A DNA stretch of 64,000 nt from Sparassis latifolia (taxonomy: Eukaryota; Basidiomycota; Agaricomycetes; Polyporales; Sparassidaceae). The stretch spans positions 2,294,001 to 2,358,000 of the forward strand of contig CM031560.1 in NCBI GenBank assembly GCA_018466975.1, in the 5' to 3' direction. Both the position numbers and the translations under genes were made by a program. The notes below the pieces were generated by a model, which was not told where the DNA came from, searched no databases, and worked only from the letters and a program-made list of their open reading frames with translations. Below are positions 11,598 through 23,796 of the stretch, piece after piece. The first letter of the stretch is position 1. Each line of letters opens with the position of its first letter.

Positions 11598-12128
11598 ATG
11601 ATTTTGTTTGACACCACCAAGACTCCACGGACGAGCACTATCTCGCCGTGTGTTGGCCGCGACTGAGTTTGATCACCCTCAGCGCTGTCGCTCCCTTCTC
11701 CCACTGCTGTCTGCTCTCACCCTCTAGACACAGACCGGTTGGGATATCGCCTCTGAAGTCCAGATTTCGTGGACAATGGACCCCTTAGATCCAGTATGTT
11801 TTTCGCTTGAGCTGGACAACACTCGTCTCTTCCGTAACGCGCTCAGTATTGCCGACAACGTGGATGTTTCGCTGGGCACCCTAACGATCTTGCTTCCCTC
11901 TGTCCATGTTGGGTATGTTTCCACGCTTCTCCGAAGCCTTCGTTTACTGAAGTTATGCGTGGTGAACTTCAGGGTTGAATACTACCTGCAGGCGGTGAAC
12001 GTTTCGTGAGTATGAAGTCAGGTATCATTCACAGAGCCAGTCTCATCTTTTTCTGCAGCAATGTCGATGACGTCTTCGCTCAGAGTAGTGACTTCTCCAT
12101 TGGTGCTGCCATGGACATTTCCCAGTAG
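11598..12128 (+). CDS. Small Kre9/Knh1-like Ig-domain protein (5' end uncertain)
   Basis: Well-supported exons are 11728..11912, 11973..12005 and 12059..12128 (stop TAG). The introns are 60 and 53 nt, and the middle exon is only 33 nt. The product shows the Ser/Thr-rich GPI-anchored/Kre9 N-terminal beta-sandwich pattern: TGWDIASEVQISWTM, then LGTLTILLPSV, then YYLQAVNVS, ending DVFAQSSDFSIGAA. Such domains occur in fungal cell-wall or secreted proteins. Upstream, an ATG at 11598 can supply 18 codons (MILFDTTKTPRTSTIS...) through a weak GTTGGC donor at 11652, but there is no obvious signal peptide, so the first exon and cell location are unsure. No Ser/Thr-rich tail or GPI signal follows. Confidence 0.5.
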
Positions 12129-13334
12129 AACGTTCCGCGACTTCTTATGTTGGGACTTCGTCACATATGTGTTTGATTCGTCAGCATACTCATACAATAT
12201 CATCGATCCCTACGTCATTTTCCTTGCTGTTACGATTCAAAATTCACGTCCAATACAGAGAATCTCGGCAACGAGAGTAGATCCCGACCTCATCTATGTT
12301 CGTTCTACCGTTGGACATCTCGGTCTCTGCACTACCATCTCTTGTATCATTATCATTATAGATTACTATAGCTCAATCCCAGTCAAGACATGAGATCCTG
12401 CTCTTCTCCGTAATTCGTTCGTGAGTCAGACAATAAGTTTGCATGTCCGTCTTCAATTCTCTCACTTCTCCCCCAGGCTCCTAGCCATAGAATTTATCCT
12501 GCAGCATATCCTGACGATCATGTTCCTTGTGACTTGTGAGCACTTAAGCTTCAGATTTGGGCTGAGTTTCAGTTGCTTAATAGCTATTCGTCTTGTGTCG
12601 GGATATAGCTTCAACTAGTAAGCTGCTGTGAGTGGTCATGCATTCATGGAGAACCTCGTCTTTGCCGTCCATGCGGGCTCACGATGTCTAACGTCACTTA
12701 ACGACGCACCAGTGCCATTTGGGCACCGTCGTCTAATGTGGAACACATATTCCGCTGATCTGGAATTCTGGTGCGCGACTTCTGGCTTTATGACACGTTT
12801 TCCTGACTGCCTTTCAATGGGAAGGGCGATATTATGGTCAATCTAACTTTGACAACGTGCTAGTAGCAAAAGCTTCAACATGGGTGTCCTCGCCGTTCAC
12901 TGGCTTTCTCGATAACGAGGCTGTGCTTCCAACACGCACCAACACACATGATCTAGTGCGTTTTGGGGCCCTCTGTACATGTGCGGTGCACGCTCGATGC
13001 GCGAATAGGATTGCAATGTGGCAATTGTAAGGATTCCTACGCCTGACCTCATGCCTTACCGACGCGGTCATCTTCCTGCTGGCTGGTCTCTCTTGGTCAT
13101 GTCTGTATATGTGTTGTCTTCAATCGGTCCGCCGAGCTGGAGTTGTCTGTCCTGTGGATGTCTCACTATGCTGTTCAGTCTAGAACGCATTTGCAACATG
13201 TTCGCCGCGAGGACAGCGCTCACATCTACGACTCAAATACCGAGCTCAATCAAGTCGTTTCGCAAACTGTGTCTCACCTTCGTCTTTCTCCACTTCCAAT
13301 CTGGTATTGGTCCCTTTGCTTGTTGAGTCTCAGA
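12129..13334. other. Intergenic, no gene seen
   Basis: About 1.2 kb of T-rich sequence after the TAG at 12128. Several frames of 60-100 codons are present, but none shows family motifs or splice-consistent neighbours. Confidence 0.4.
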
Positions 13335-13975
13335 ATGCCTCCTCAGCTCAAATTCAACTCCTACGGCGTTCCCTACCTCGTCGAATTCTCAGATGTCGCC
13401 TTCCGCGCCGGCTCGCGCTCCGACCTGCGGTCGGCTTCTCCTTCGCTCCGTCCCTATCCGTCGTCCACGACGTTGACAGCAGCGTCCACCGAAACGCTTG
13501 CGAACCCGGAGGGGGACGGCCTGTACATTCAGTTCGCGTCCCATAAGCCTCACCAGCCGCACAAGCTGTCCGACGGTCGTCTCCTTCGGCTGAAACATAG
13601 AATAGCTAAGGCGGTCGTCGCGGCGGGCATGGACTCCTCTCCTGCTGCAGACGTCTACAAATCGATAGACCAAATTCCGTCTGGACGGCTCTCCCGCAGC
13701 ACCATCCAGTCACTCGACGTTGCGTACGGAGATCATTCCGGCGCGCTCTTCCGGGGGACTTACGGGCAGGTGATGTCCGCACTCACTGCTGTGGGGCTAA
13801 CGACAACACCGTGCACAGAGACGGGCGTCAAATCAGGTTGAGTCCACTATTCCAAAGCTATAAGTGTGTACACGTTGACCCAGCGTGTTTAGCTACCCGT
13901 CTAGGCGCTCTGTTTGTCGCTAAGCCCACTGAGCAGGGTATAGTGGAGCTCAGGAAGCTGACCTTGTGGGCTTAA
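13335..13975 (+). CDS. Unknown protein, two exons
   Basis: Model: join(13335..13836, 13893..13975), 194 residues. The intron 13837..13892 (GTTGAG...TTTAG, 56 nt) is in phase and turns an early stop into the end LGALFVAKPTEQGIVELRKL. The protein begins MPPQLKFNSYGVPYLVEF, has a Ser-rich low-complexity stretch near residues 25-55, then a basic helix (DGRLLRLKHRIAKAVVAAG). No transmembrane segment or signal peptide. The frame stays open upstream of 13335, but that part is not protein-like, so this Met is preferred. No family recognised. Confidence 0.55.
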
Positions 13976-14727
13976 TGGCCCGCGTGACTGTGAGTACCGT
14001 GAAATGTTGCGTGTTGTCCCAGAGCTAAGATATTACACGTCCAGACGTGATTGAATGCCGACCGAAGCCTATTTATCACTATATTGCACACCCCGAACTT
14101 TCGACATATATATTACAGCATTGCTCCGTGGTGCTGTTCCCTCGTGATCTCCTGCAGGTGCGCTGCGCGCAAACCACGCATGGTAATCCCAGGATGAGTC
14201 ATGCCAGATAGGTCTTGAGGCAGTATTGAATGGTGGAGGCGAGCGACCCGAACTCCAGTGAGTCCACGGTAGCCCAATACCAACAGGGAAACACTGATTG
14301 AGCTGGCGGACGCTGCACAGAACCGGAGGGTCGTTGTATTTATCAATTTGTACGCGCATTGCGACGCTCGCAGTGAGAGGCCTGGAGCGAGGCCGTATGG
14401 CGCCGACGACAGACCGCGAGATTCGGTGTGGTGTGGGAGGAGGTGGGTTTGAAGAACAAGGATGGCGCAGGAGTTGCTGTTGGACGAGCACTCACGCGTG
14501 ACTCTGCTGCATGGGGTTTGGCTCGGAGGTCGTCGGTGGATCCCAGACGCAGTGTCAACAAGTGCACCATAAATAAACATACATCGAGCGTCATGCGCGG
14601 TCTGCGGCAAGAAGTAGGAAGTTCACGATATTGAACCACTTTGTCGGCACCTTGTAACAATTTAGCACAAACCCAATAAAATGCGTAGCAAAGATATTGT
14701 ATGAATACAAAAAGTGGGTCCACTGTT
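13976..14727. other. Interval between convergent genes, no gene seen
   Basis: About 750 bases between two convergent genes. Three overlapping minus-strand frames (within 14069-14807) contradict each other and lack motifs, so I treat them as chance. Confidence 0.4.
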
Positions 14728-16448
14728 CTACATGAGCTTGCCATTCGCGTATGCAAGACTTGAGGGGACACTGCCAGCATGTCTCTTAAGCGATCTGCTT
14801 GCGGCAAAGAGCATGCTGTCGATCAGCGCGGCAACGGTCAGTACACCACCTACGATGGCGCATGTCCTGAGAACAAAACACCCGTAAGCATAATAGTCCG
14901 AAGTAAAGATGCGAGAACGAAATCAACATACGATGTGAGGAAGTGTGCAAAGGATTGCCGTGTCTCGGTGTGCACAATCAGGATGGGGGACACATCGTAA
15001 TTGAAGAATGCGCCTTTCGACGACCATCAGTCCGGTCCGGTAACGGAAGCAACTTTAATGAAGCACACTTACCGGGAACTCCGGGAGTCGAATGTGAAAC
15101 ATGGACGCCGTCATTGTTTTCTTCTCGTCGTCCCTTAGAAAGGTCCCGTTCAAATTGAGTGGAACTGTACTGGTTCGTGTTTAACTGCCGAGAAGCTCTG
15201 CGTAAGCGCAAGTTAAGGCGACACTTGATCACTCACAGATTTCCCATCCAGCGTGTAGAATTTTGTCGACACCACCTTCAAGAAGTACTGGAATGCGTAT
15301 GCCTGCTTCGACGTCTACACAGAAATAATTCTCAGCGCACGTGAAACCACAAAAGGCGGTGCACATACCCTTGCAATGGCTCCGTCCAGTGGATTCTCGG
15401 TGATGCCCATCCGGCGCCTCATCTCCCGGCCGGGCTTCGCCTTGAACACATCGCTTTCCTCATCACCCTCGAACGCGAGCTTGTGGATCGTGTGACTGAA
15501 GTCGTGCCGGTTCCCATCATCGCGGAGGTACGGCACGAGGTCGTAGATGTCGTTGTTCGACGCGCGGAACGAGCGCCCCGGCGAGAGGTGGATGTTCCCG
15601 ACGACCTTATTCACGCGGACGCGCCCGGAGATGTTGCAACCCTCGCTCGCCTGCTCTTTCAGCTTGTCCGACCAGCCTTCGTTTACACACTTAATACCAT
15701 GCGTAGTAAATAACGTGCACAGGTATCCGAGCCGTAAGAAGACACCACGCACTTGCTCAATTGAGTCCGGACGGTTGAAGCTCCATCCTCGGTCGGTGTA
15801 CGCCTTGCGCACATCATCACACGAGTTACAGCATCCGTTTTCGGGCGGCGTACCGCCGTAACACGAGCCGCAGTAGTCTGCGCCGCGCTGCTCGTTCATC
15901 TTATCGATGTCGTTGCGGAGCTCGCTGCTCTGAGCGTTCGGCACGGGTACGCCCGCGGATGTCAGTCGCGTCTTGAGAATATTGTGCGAGATGTCGGTCT
16001 GCAGATCACCGCTGACATCCATTACGTCAAGGCTGAGCACTGCGGGGCATCAACGTATACGCGCGGGACATCGTCCGTGTGGACTCACGGTAACATGGTA
16101 CCCTCGGAAAGCTGACATTCATATTTACTGTTAATCGCTCACCCCTACTTCGGTCCACTACGATGGATGTGTCGACGTTCACCCTGCGGTAGTCAAAGAA
16201 CTCGATCATCGTAAAGGATAGGATGATCGCAGCTGATACAAGGGTCACTGTTGCCTCGGGTGAGAACTGCACTAGCACAAAATATCATCCCATACTCACG
16301 GAGTGCGCCTGTGCGTGTCTTGACCTTCACATCCTCCGTGGTCTGCAGGCATTGTCAAGTTTCCGTGAACCACAAGAAGTGATGGCAGACTGACCTTGCC
16401 AAAGGCATCGATGCCCTTTAGCGAGCTGAAAAGGCCCTTGGCTGGCAT
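14728..16448 (-). CDS. ERV46: ERV46, COPII vesicle cargo receptor subunit
   Basis: Model: complement(join(14728..14866, 14932..15013, 15073..15184, 15237..15314, 15369..15689, 15753..16039, 16089..16247, 16300..16342, 16395..16448)), 424 residues, nine exons, introns 49-65 nt. Erv46 (ERGIC3 in animals) forms a complex with Erv41 and cycles between ER and Golgi as a cargo receptor. Diagnostic features: the N-terminal membrane segment with TGALLTLVSAAIIL and EFFDYRRVNVD; VDRSRGERLTVNMNVSFPR; the Cys-rich luminal part CGSCYGG and GCCNSCDDV; VNKVVGNIHLSPGRSF; and a second membrane segment near the end (AIVGGVLTVAALIDSMLF). Both ends therefore face the cytosol. The first-intron acceptor after 16248 was chosen because nearer AGs would give introns under 35 nt. 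Length matches the family. Intact. Confidence 0.93.
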
Positions 16449-16798
16449 GTTGCCTGCACGTCGTTCCTTTCCGTGGGCTCAACTCAACTGGCTCGGTGAA
16501 GTGTAGGACCGGTAGTGAGAGAGACGTTGTCACTTGTGAGACTTGGAGACGCCCCAGAAACGAGTGACGTGTCGCACGTGACACCTACCTTTGTGGCGCT
16601 TCCAGTCAGCTAATCCTATTCGTTTTCTCATTACCGCAAGGAGTAGCCTTTAGAGGTCGATATTGGCACAAAGGCTACAGATGACATTCATGGAAGTGGG
16701 ACATAGACATTGATAGCGATGAACCAGGCACGAAGACAAAAATTAGATCGCGGACTTCTTACGGTGGTAAAACATGTACAGATCCAAGTCTACGATAC

Positions 16799-18156
16799 CT
16801 ATCTGTCCCACTCCGACTCAGAATGCTGCCTTCGACGCTCATTCTCCGCACCAATCTGTCGTTCCGCCTCATCCAGTCTTTCCTGGTCGTTAGAAGATCC
16901 AACCTCGACCTTCCACGCGTCCGGGTTCTTGAACTTCATGCCCAGCTCCCTCTTTACTTGCGCAATATATCCCACCTGGCTGAGACTTCGCGCGATAGCG
17001 TCCTTGCGTCTCTGCTCCGGCGTCATGTTCGCGAGCACATACGCTGGAGGTCCACGGCGCCGCCGCTCCATCGCTCTCTTCGTCACTCCGCCCCGCCGCT
17101 CGCGCTCAAGCTCGCGGGTCTTGTTCCGTATTTTCTCGCGTCGTGCCTCCTTGATACGTTCCAGCATTTCTGGTGGGTATGGTGTGGCGGCACGAGCATC
17201 GTCACGCTCAAAAGCGTCATGCAAGGTACTTAAGTGTTTATTCAGATACAATTCTGCAAATGCGCGAGTGGAGTGTGAGTTGGGACAGAACATCAGATCA
17301 CAAGCGCAGAGCGCACCCCATTCCTGAGGCTTCTGATAGTATACTGGCTTGAACTTCACACCTTCTTTTGTGGCCTTGGTTAAAAGGTCCTGCTCGAATC
17401 TGACCTCGTTCTGTATATCGTTCTGCCAATCCAGCAACTCGGAAATCTTCTGAGAACGGTTTTCGCGAGCTCTCCGCCGACTGTTGATCATACCGCTGAT
17501 ATGAATAGGTTGGGGGTGCAGTCGTGGTAGTGGCGGGTTATAAAATGTTGGCCGAAGGTACGAACCCGTCATGATGGGTCGGTTCTTCATCTTATTCCTC
17601 CACGCCTGATGAAAAAGTGAACAGATGCAGAAGAATCGTATATGTAACACTCACGACTTCTTGGCGGACGATCCTGACCCAATTTTCCTTTTCATTCCTG
17701 ACAGCTAATATTCGGCCGTACCTCTGAAGCACCGCCTGGAGCCGCACATCCCCATGCTTTGCTTTCGCGAAAGTTTCAGCCCACTTCAAAAACATTATAT
17801 CTCTCGTTAACACAGAGATTATACGATAACGCACCTTGTGTCCTTGTGCCAGGGCATCCCTCACATGCGCAGCCTTTCTCAAGCTCTTGTTCTTGCGGAA
17901 AGCCGCTCTAATCTCGCATCTGACTTCATGTCGCTTGAGTGAACGACATCGATATAGACGGTTGGTATTCGCACCGTATATCCTCTCTGGGAGAATCTCT
18001 CAGTAAACTCCTGTAGAGCGACCACAACGTTGGAATGCGATGGGCTTTCAGTTCAACGACAGACACACGTAGTCGCGTGGGTCGTAGTGTGCCTACAAGG
18101 GAGGCGACGTGAGCACGAAGGCGAAGTGATTGTGATGTGGGGAGTGGTAGAGCCAT
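16799..18156 (-). CDS. LYR-motif (complex 1 LYR family) protein
   Basis: Model: complement(join(16799..17605, 17655..17783, 17835..17919, 17975..18156)), 400 residues, introns 49-55 nt. The LYR tripeptide sits at residues 47-49 in TLWSLYRSLLRDSPREDIR, followed by CEIRAAFRKNKSLRKAAHVR, the usual pattern of LYR proteins. The family works in mitochondria with acyl-carrier protein in Fe-S cluster delivery or assembly of respiratory complexes. The Arg-rich N-terminus could serve as a targeting sequence. This protein is much longer than animal LYRM proteins (about 100 residues). The extra C-terminal 270 residues are basic and coiled (EARREKIRNKTRELERERRG). Such long fungal versions exist but their role is not known to me. 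Intact. Confidence 0.75.
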
Positions 18157-20397
18157 GAGGATGTCTTGATGCCAGTGTTTTTTTACTAATGTCCAGGTGT
18201 GGCAGCGAAGTAAACTCCTTTTCAGTATTTATACAGGGCCTAGATGTCTTCTTGAAGTGCCCAAGAAGAGACAGAGGACATGTACAGAGAGTTATCGAGG
18301 AAGTGCAAGGACTCGCTCGGAGTGTATATATTCGGACCGGCAGTCGGTCCGCGACCATAGGGGTAACGCCGTCACGCGTGTCAATCGCGTGAGCGTGACG
18401 TCTCGTGTCTCCTAGTCGACTGCGAACTTGGTGGTGGTGCCAGACTCGAAGGAGGATGCATACCGCTGCAAGCCTACCAGAAATGATCGGTGTGTATAAG
18501 ATCAAGCTGTGCCGATCTTGTGCACTGCTGACATTTTCTGGTAAGGACTCAGATCCCGTTCTGTCTACGCAGTGAACAGCGATTGGTGAGCAAACTCGCA
18601 AATTCACATATGGGTATGACGTAGCCGGACTTCCTCGATGGCAGGGTCACTGATGCTAGTGTAACAGACCTCGGATAGGACCCACCACATTCCTATCGCG
18701 ACATTTGTCGTCGGACTAGACATCAGCATGACAAGACTTCGAATCTTCAAGTTTGGGCGTTGGAGATAACCACTAAGAGACTTGTACGTCTAGTGCAGTA
18801 TGATGTGGTGCCACTTCTTCCAGAGGCTCAGAGGCTGTGATATCCAGAATCTCCCTCAAGCAGTGCCGCCCGACGGAATTCCTCGGCGAATGGTGTTTGT
18901 ATCACGAGAAAGATGAATGAGACAGCTTGATACAGCTTGAGGTGTGTTTCAAGGAAACATTCCAGAGACTATGAGTATAATTCCGGCCCTCATACCCGTC
19001 TTAGGCCTCAACATCCAAGTTTTTGCAGGCTTGTCGAGAAGTCGGTTGCGTTGCGGAAGTTGCCGGTTCAGGTTTCCCCAACGCAACGTGAACATATTGA
19101 CCTTCTTACAACAAAACGGTCTCTCTGCTTTTAACCCAGACAATGGCGAAGAGGATACGGCGTTTCCATAAGCATAAGGCTCGGAAAATATAGGAGCCGA
19201 GTTTGCGTGCACCGCCCGTTTGCAGCTGCGCAAAAGCTTTTACGAACAGGCATTGTTCTTCCATCGAGACGCGTTCTAATCCACTCTCAACAATTTTCCA
19301 TTTCAGGATAAATGAATATATATTTCCAGACGGGATTCGAGCGTTTTGATGGGCGCTCGGAAGGTGAGTGCCGTTCATTCGAATTCTGAATGATGCACCT
19401 CTCTTTGGGTCTGCTTATTGGATGAATCTGGTGGCGATGACAGCGGTTGCCTCCACACAAGTGAACATAAGACCATACAGACTGAGAGGAGACCAAGTTT
19501 GTAGCGATGATTCTATCATCGTGCTCCTCAGATCCTTCCAGCGACCGCGATTTAATCCGTCTGTGTTCTGTGTACATTCTTCCTTCTGAGACACCCCAAT
19601 ATGGACAACAATGCAGGGATGTGTTACGCACATCATATCGCGAGTCGGACTGTAGCTTGAAGCTGTGCGCTGCGTGTTCGGTTGGCATAATCCTGTGCAT
19701 TGCCACACTGTTCACTTCTCTCTCATGCCAGTTTTGAGTCTTGCAATGTGTGTGCCTGCTGACCACATACCAGTGGTATCACATTCGAGGACGGGGTGCG
19801 CAAGTGAAAGAACAGGACATGCCCAAAAACTCGCAGCTGGGGCGGTTCCTGTCCTTTTGCCGGACATGGACTTGGAGAATGACATTCTCAGGAGACATGC
19901 AAGCTCTTTGCGTAGGTGAGTGCTCCCTCGAGAATCACAACGCAGTGGGTGATCAAGGGCCACCATGCATGTTCGGTAGGGACTTTTTTCTCGAGTGGCG
20001 CTCAACGAGGAGCTTTCTGGCAAAAATGCTCCAACGGTGGGCTGAGTATGAAGTTTTTGCGGTGTTGTCTGACAGGATCACGGCTGTCTCCCGCTTACTT
20101 GATGAAGGAGAGAAGCACGAGGAGAATCTTCTGTGGCATGATGGATGGCTCATGGCAATTGCTTTGGACGTATTCAGCAACTGGTCAGAAGAAGCAAGCA
20201 CAAAGCAATGATGCAATAATAGGACAACATCATGACTCGGAGACCCGGTGCATGGGTTCTGAAATCGCTATAAAGTAAGCCCTTCTTGGTCTCCAAGCCT
20301 TAGTGCTCCTTCGCCTTCTTCCCTGTGCTAGTCCAATCTCTACAACCTTGCCAGAATATCATCTACCACCTCGTCTTCCCCCAATACTGGCTTCAAG
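18157..20397. other. Gene-poor interval with a possible unrecognised gene
   Basis: Most of it shows only short frames. At 19800-19915 a plus-strand segment reads like protein (VPVLLPDMDLENDILRRHAS), and at 19985-20211 another does (AKMLQRWAEYEVFAVLSD, then DEGEKHEENLLWHDGWL, stop at 20209-20211). A GTAGGT or GTGAGT near 19912 and CGCAG near 19945 could splice them, but I could not make both frames join. Treat as a lead, not a gene. Confidence 0.3.
20269..20274 (+). promoter_or_regulatory. TATA box of the gene at 20398
   Basis: TATAAA 124-129 bases upstream of the ATG at 20398, followed by pyrimidine-rich sequence. Motif and spacing only. Confidence 0.4.
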
Positions 20398-21019
20398 ATG
20401 GATCCTCTGGCTGCTCATCCCGCTCCGCGTGAATACAGCATCTATATGGCACTCTGTGGGCCTTCAGGTACTAGAGGTGACTATGACTTGTACATCATGC
20501 ACACGGACAAGCAGACTCGGACTCGGAAGACCATGCAGACACATCATTTTAAAACCCGTCCAGTTCGAGATGACTCTCCCGAGGTACTGAAGGACTTCAT
20601 CGACCCATTCAGGTGGATACATCGACCAGATTTACTGTGTTTGGTGAAGCTAGGAGATACAGACATGGAGTGGGGAATCCTGGGACAACTTCTTAAAGCC
20701 CAGTTCTTAAACCGAGACAAGCTGGTTCAGGACAAACGGAGCTGGGTGTACGACTCAATTTACGTAGGTTTCTCGCTCTTCGCATATCGTTCTTGTCAGC
20801 TCACTACTGCTCTGCAACTCGCAGATGCTGTGGTCGGAGGAGTTCCAAATCGCCAAGCCTCTCAACGAGCCCTCTGACCTATATACTTTTGCTAAGGCGA
20901 AGGCGCACGATTTCGCCGCCTTGTCAACCGAGGAGCGTCTCAAAAGGCCCGTTCCGACGTACCTTACATCTAAGGAGGAGATAGAAGGTTGGGATTTTGT
21001 TCCAAGTGTCGTGGAGTAA
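20398..21019 (+). CDS. Unknown protein, two exons
   Basis: Model: join(20398..20763, 20825..21019), 186 residues. The intron 20764..20824 (GTAGGT...TCGCAG, 61 nt) is in phase 0. The product is soluble, with an even mix of charged and aromatic residues: YSIYMALCGPSGTRGDYDLY near the start, a Trp-rich middle (DPFRWIHRPDLLCLVKLGD) and an acidic end (SKEEIEGWDFVPSVVE). No signal peptide, membrane segment or known motif. It resembles lineage-restricted fungal proteins but I cannot name a family. Confidence 0.6.
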
Positions 21020-23744
21020 GTGGAACTTGAACACGCGCTCTCCTTTGGTCATGGTCTGATGCTGTGGACTAAAGGGACCAATACACGAATCCACAGACGA
21101 GCGCGAAAGCCTGATGGATAAACGATCGCTGGAAGATGCGGTGCCATGAATGAATCCAGGAACGACTGCTAATATGTGTTGTCGATTATGTTTGATTAAG
21201 GTGTACATCTCTAGTACAGAAATGATTGCCATTTATTGAATTTGCGTGGGAGGTCGCGCACATGCCTCTGCGGGTACACTACTGAAACGGGAGTGCAGCC
21301 TGAGACGACGCTTCGTCGGACGGGAAGCTTCGTTGACGTACTGCGGTGCAATTGCATCACGATAAAGGCGCAACACCGTGCACCACGCGGCGTGTAATTG
21401 TTCTCAACTGGTCTCCCGAATCGCGACACTCAGGCTGGTAGTATACAACCGCTACCAAAATACCACAAACGGTGTAATGCTAATTTCTCTTCAGGTCCTA
21501 TTAAAATAGGTGGTGCGTGCTAGCAGTTTCAAATGTTTACGGTTTCACGAATAACAAACCAAAATGAGGTTCGTGACTGTGGGACGCGCCCTGCGTGACT
21601 AGTGGCGACGTGACGTTTCGTGTAGCAACTGCGGTCACTATTTCTCTCGACGGACCTCTCATCAAAGAGCGTATATCTCGACAGCTCTACTCTGCCTACA
21701 GTAAATCACAGTCTCTTGCAGCAAACCCATTGTCGTGTGGGAGAAGGCCCTCGATCCTATCGCAGAGGGTTCGGAAGACCATGGTGTAGCACCATGTCGT
21801 CGCAGTCGCGCTGTCTTTTTAACAGAAGGAAATCGAGTGTTCTTCCCACTCCGACAGCTGTTCATGTTTGAAAGATTGGTCATTTGGCCGAATACTGCCT
21901 GAAACGTGCCCCTGGATTCTTTTGCAGTCTGTCGATTGAATAACGACTCTCGTGGGAGTATATTGTATACTGACCCAAGGGACCTTACAAAAGAATACTA
22001 GGAGGTGAGTCCGATGACTCGAGTATAGTATCACTAGGTTGCTAAATGGCGTCGATCAGCCCAAGCCTAGGGGAGTTCACCGACCTTTCAAGAGTGGTAT
22101 TGGAGGTGAATGACAGGTCCCAAGCCCGAGTCCGCCGCCCCTGGCTCCGACCTATGACTGCCCAGACCCTTCCTATGTCTACCAGTTCCTCAAAGAACTT
22201 TCCCCTAGTTCTCCGCCAAGCTCATCGAAAGCTGGCCGACCCGGCGGCACGAGCATCCGATCCGGAGCCGCCTCGACTCTCTTTGCGGGTCGCGGGGGCG
22301 GGGCTACCTACCGATCGTGCACCCGGCCAGGTATGTAGTGCTCACGGAACCTGGCACACGTCCTATATCCAGACGCTGATCCCGCACTAACCCGTTCGGT
22401 ACCAGATCAGAGTGAGACCGCTAGACGCGGCGAGACGCGTGCAGGTGTGGCTATGCGCTACGGACAAGCCAACACCGGACAATGCCCAGTTGTATGCATT
22501 CGATATGCGATGGTCAGGCCGCCGCAATCAGATGGGGGGGGGGGCGGGGCGAAACGGTACGCCCTCTTACTGCATTACAATCTAAAACATCATTTAGGCA
22601 CTCCGAGAATTCTCGCCCCAGTCCTCTACGTCATAATTATTGCTCAATAACATTGATAATCTGCTCTTGGACCACATGCCACACCTTCGCTGCCCCTTTT
22701 TATATCGGGTATATTTAACTATGTGTACCCAGTGTGCGGACACAGCCAACTTTCATTGTGCTCATGTGGTGGCCAAGAGCTTTTCATGGGAAATGGGATT
22801 AAAATATTGATATTTTCTGGCTGGTGCCTGTGCAGTAACGAGCGCAGGTGCCTGCCAATTCAGTGTGATCTGCTCGCGCTTCGGATACCATGAGCTCATT
22901 GGATTGTTCTGCAGCTTCATCTTCTGTGTGCGCACAACCTCGAGGCTTTGATACATACCGGTTTCACGCGTTCCGAGTACTTGCGCGAGGCCTCCAGAGA
23001 TGGTGCAGCACTCCCCGATCGGGATCTTGCCCTAGTACACGTGCTCAACATCCTAATAAAAATTTGACCTGGACAACGACGCGTAACGGATATCCCGCAG
23101 ACACGACTGATGGAGCAACAATATGGCGTATGCATCAGCTAGAGGGGTGCGCATAAGTTATTGCCCGGTTGCTCGGAGAATGCAATCGGACTCGGAGGAC
23201 ATGTCGGTATGGGGCGGGGCGGATACGGGGTACGGGTACCGTTGAACGTCTAGATCTGCTAGATCCCGCGAGATCGAATGCAATTTTTGCCAATGTTTTG
23301 ATCAGCAGACGGTCCCGGAACTTGCGGATGTCCTCTGTAGTCGTTGTCTGGAAGGTATATGTCGTCCAGAGTAGGAGCAGATGCGGCGGTTTGCGGAGGA
23401 TAAGGACGAGGTCGGGCAGAGAGGGTGCTGCAGTTGATCTGAGGGGAAAGCAGGAGAAGTCAACAACGTACGGTAGACTCTTGATCAGTGCAGCTGGCAG
23501 CCTGTACTACTAGTACTACTCGACCATCCAGCCAGGGCTCGAGAATATTCGTGGCCGAGAGGTGAGCTCTGGCGCGTCGATCCACACGCGCCTTACCGCC
23601 GCTCAGCGCTCAATCTTGAGGCGGGGGTGCAATGTTTACGCCTGGTGGAGGGAGATTCGAAAGGAAAGGTGTTTCCGCTCAGGCACGCTATCAGTAAAGC
23701 CCGGATCGTGGTACCGGACAGGGAAACAGAGTCATACGGGCACA
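21020..23744. other. Long intergenic region with a weak coding lead and a G11 tract
   Basis: No gene I can defend. At about 22110-22330 a plus-strand frame reads YDCPDPSYVYQFLKEL and SGAASTLFAGRGGGATYRS. A GTATGT...ATCCAG segment (22331-22371) could be an intron, but the 3' side drifts into a G-run and low-quality sequence. A run of 11 G followed by CGGGG lies at 22534-22549. The right part should contain the promoter of the carboxylate transporter. Confidence 0.35.
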
Positions 23745-23750
23745 TATATA
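23745..23750 (+). promoter_or_regulatory. TATA box of the carboxylate transporter
   Basis: TATATA 47-52 bases upstream of the ATG at 23797. It is close, so a very short 5' UTR would be needed. Motif and position only. Confidence 0.35.
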
Positions 23751-23796
23751 GCGCGCACTCCAGCGTTTGCTGTCTCTACCCTTCTTCTCCCCCGTC

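Noticed and set aside
14069..14807. Overlapping minus-strand frames
   Set aside because: Three frames compete over the same bases and none has motifs or splice partners. They lie beyond the ERV46 stop.
16248..16299. Shorter 28- or 33-nt introns in ERV46 using nearer AGs
   Set aside because: Too short for splicing. The 52-nt choice gives the exact family sequence ALLTLVSA.
23205..23240. G-rich cluster that could be carbon-repressor sites upstream of the transporter
   Set aside because: Only one GCGGGG matches the CreA/Mig1 consensus strictly, and it is over 550 bases from the ATG.
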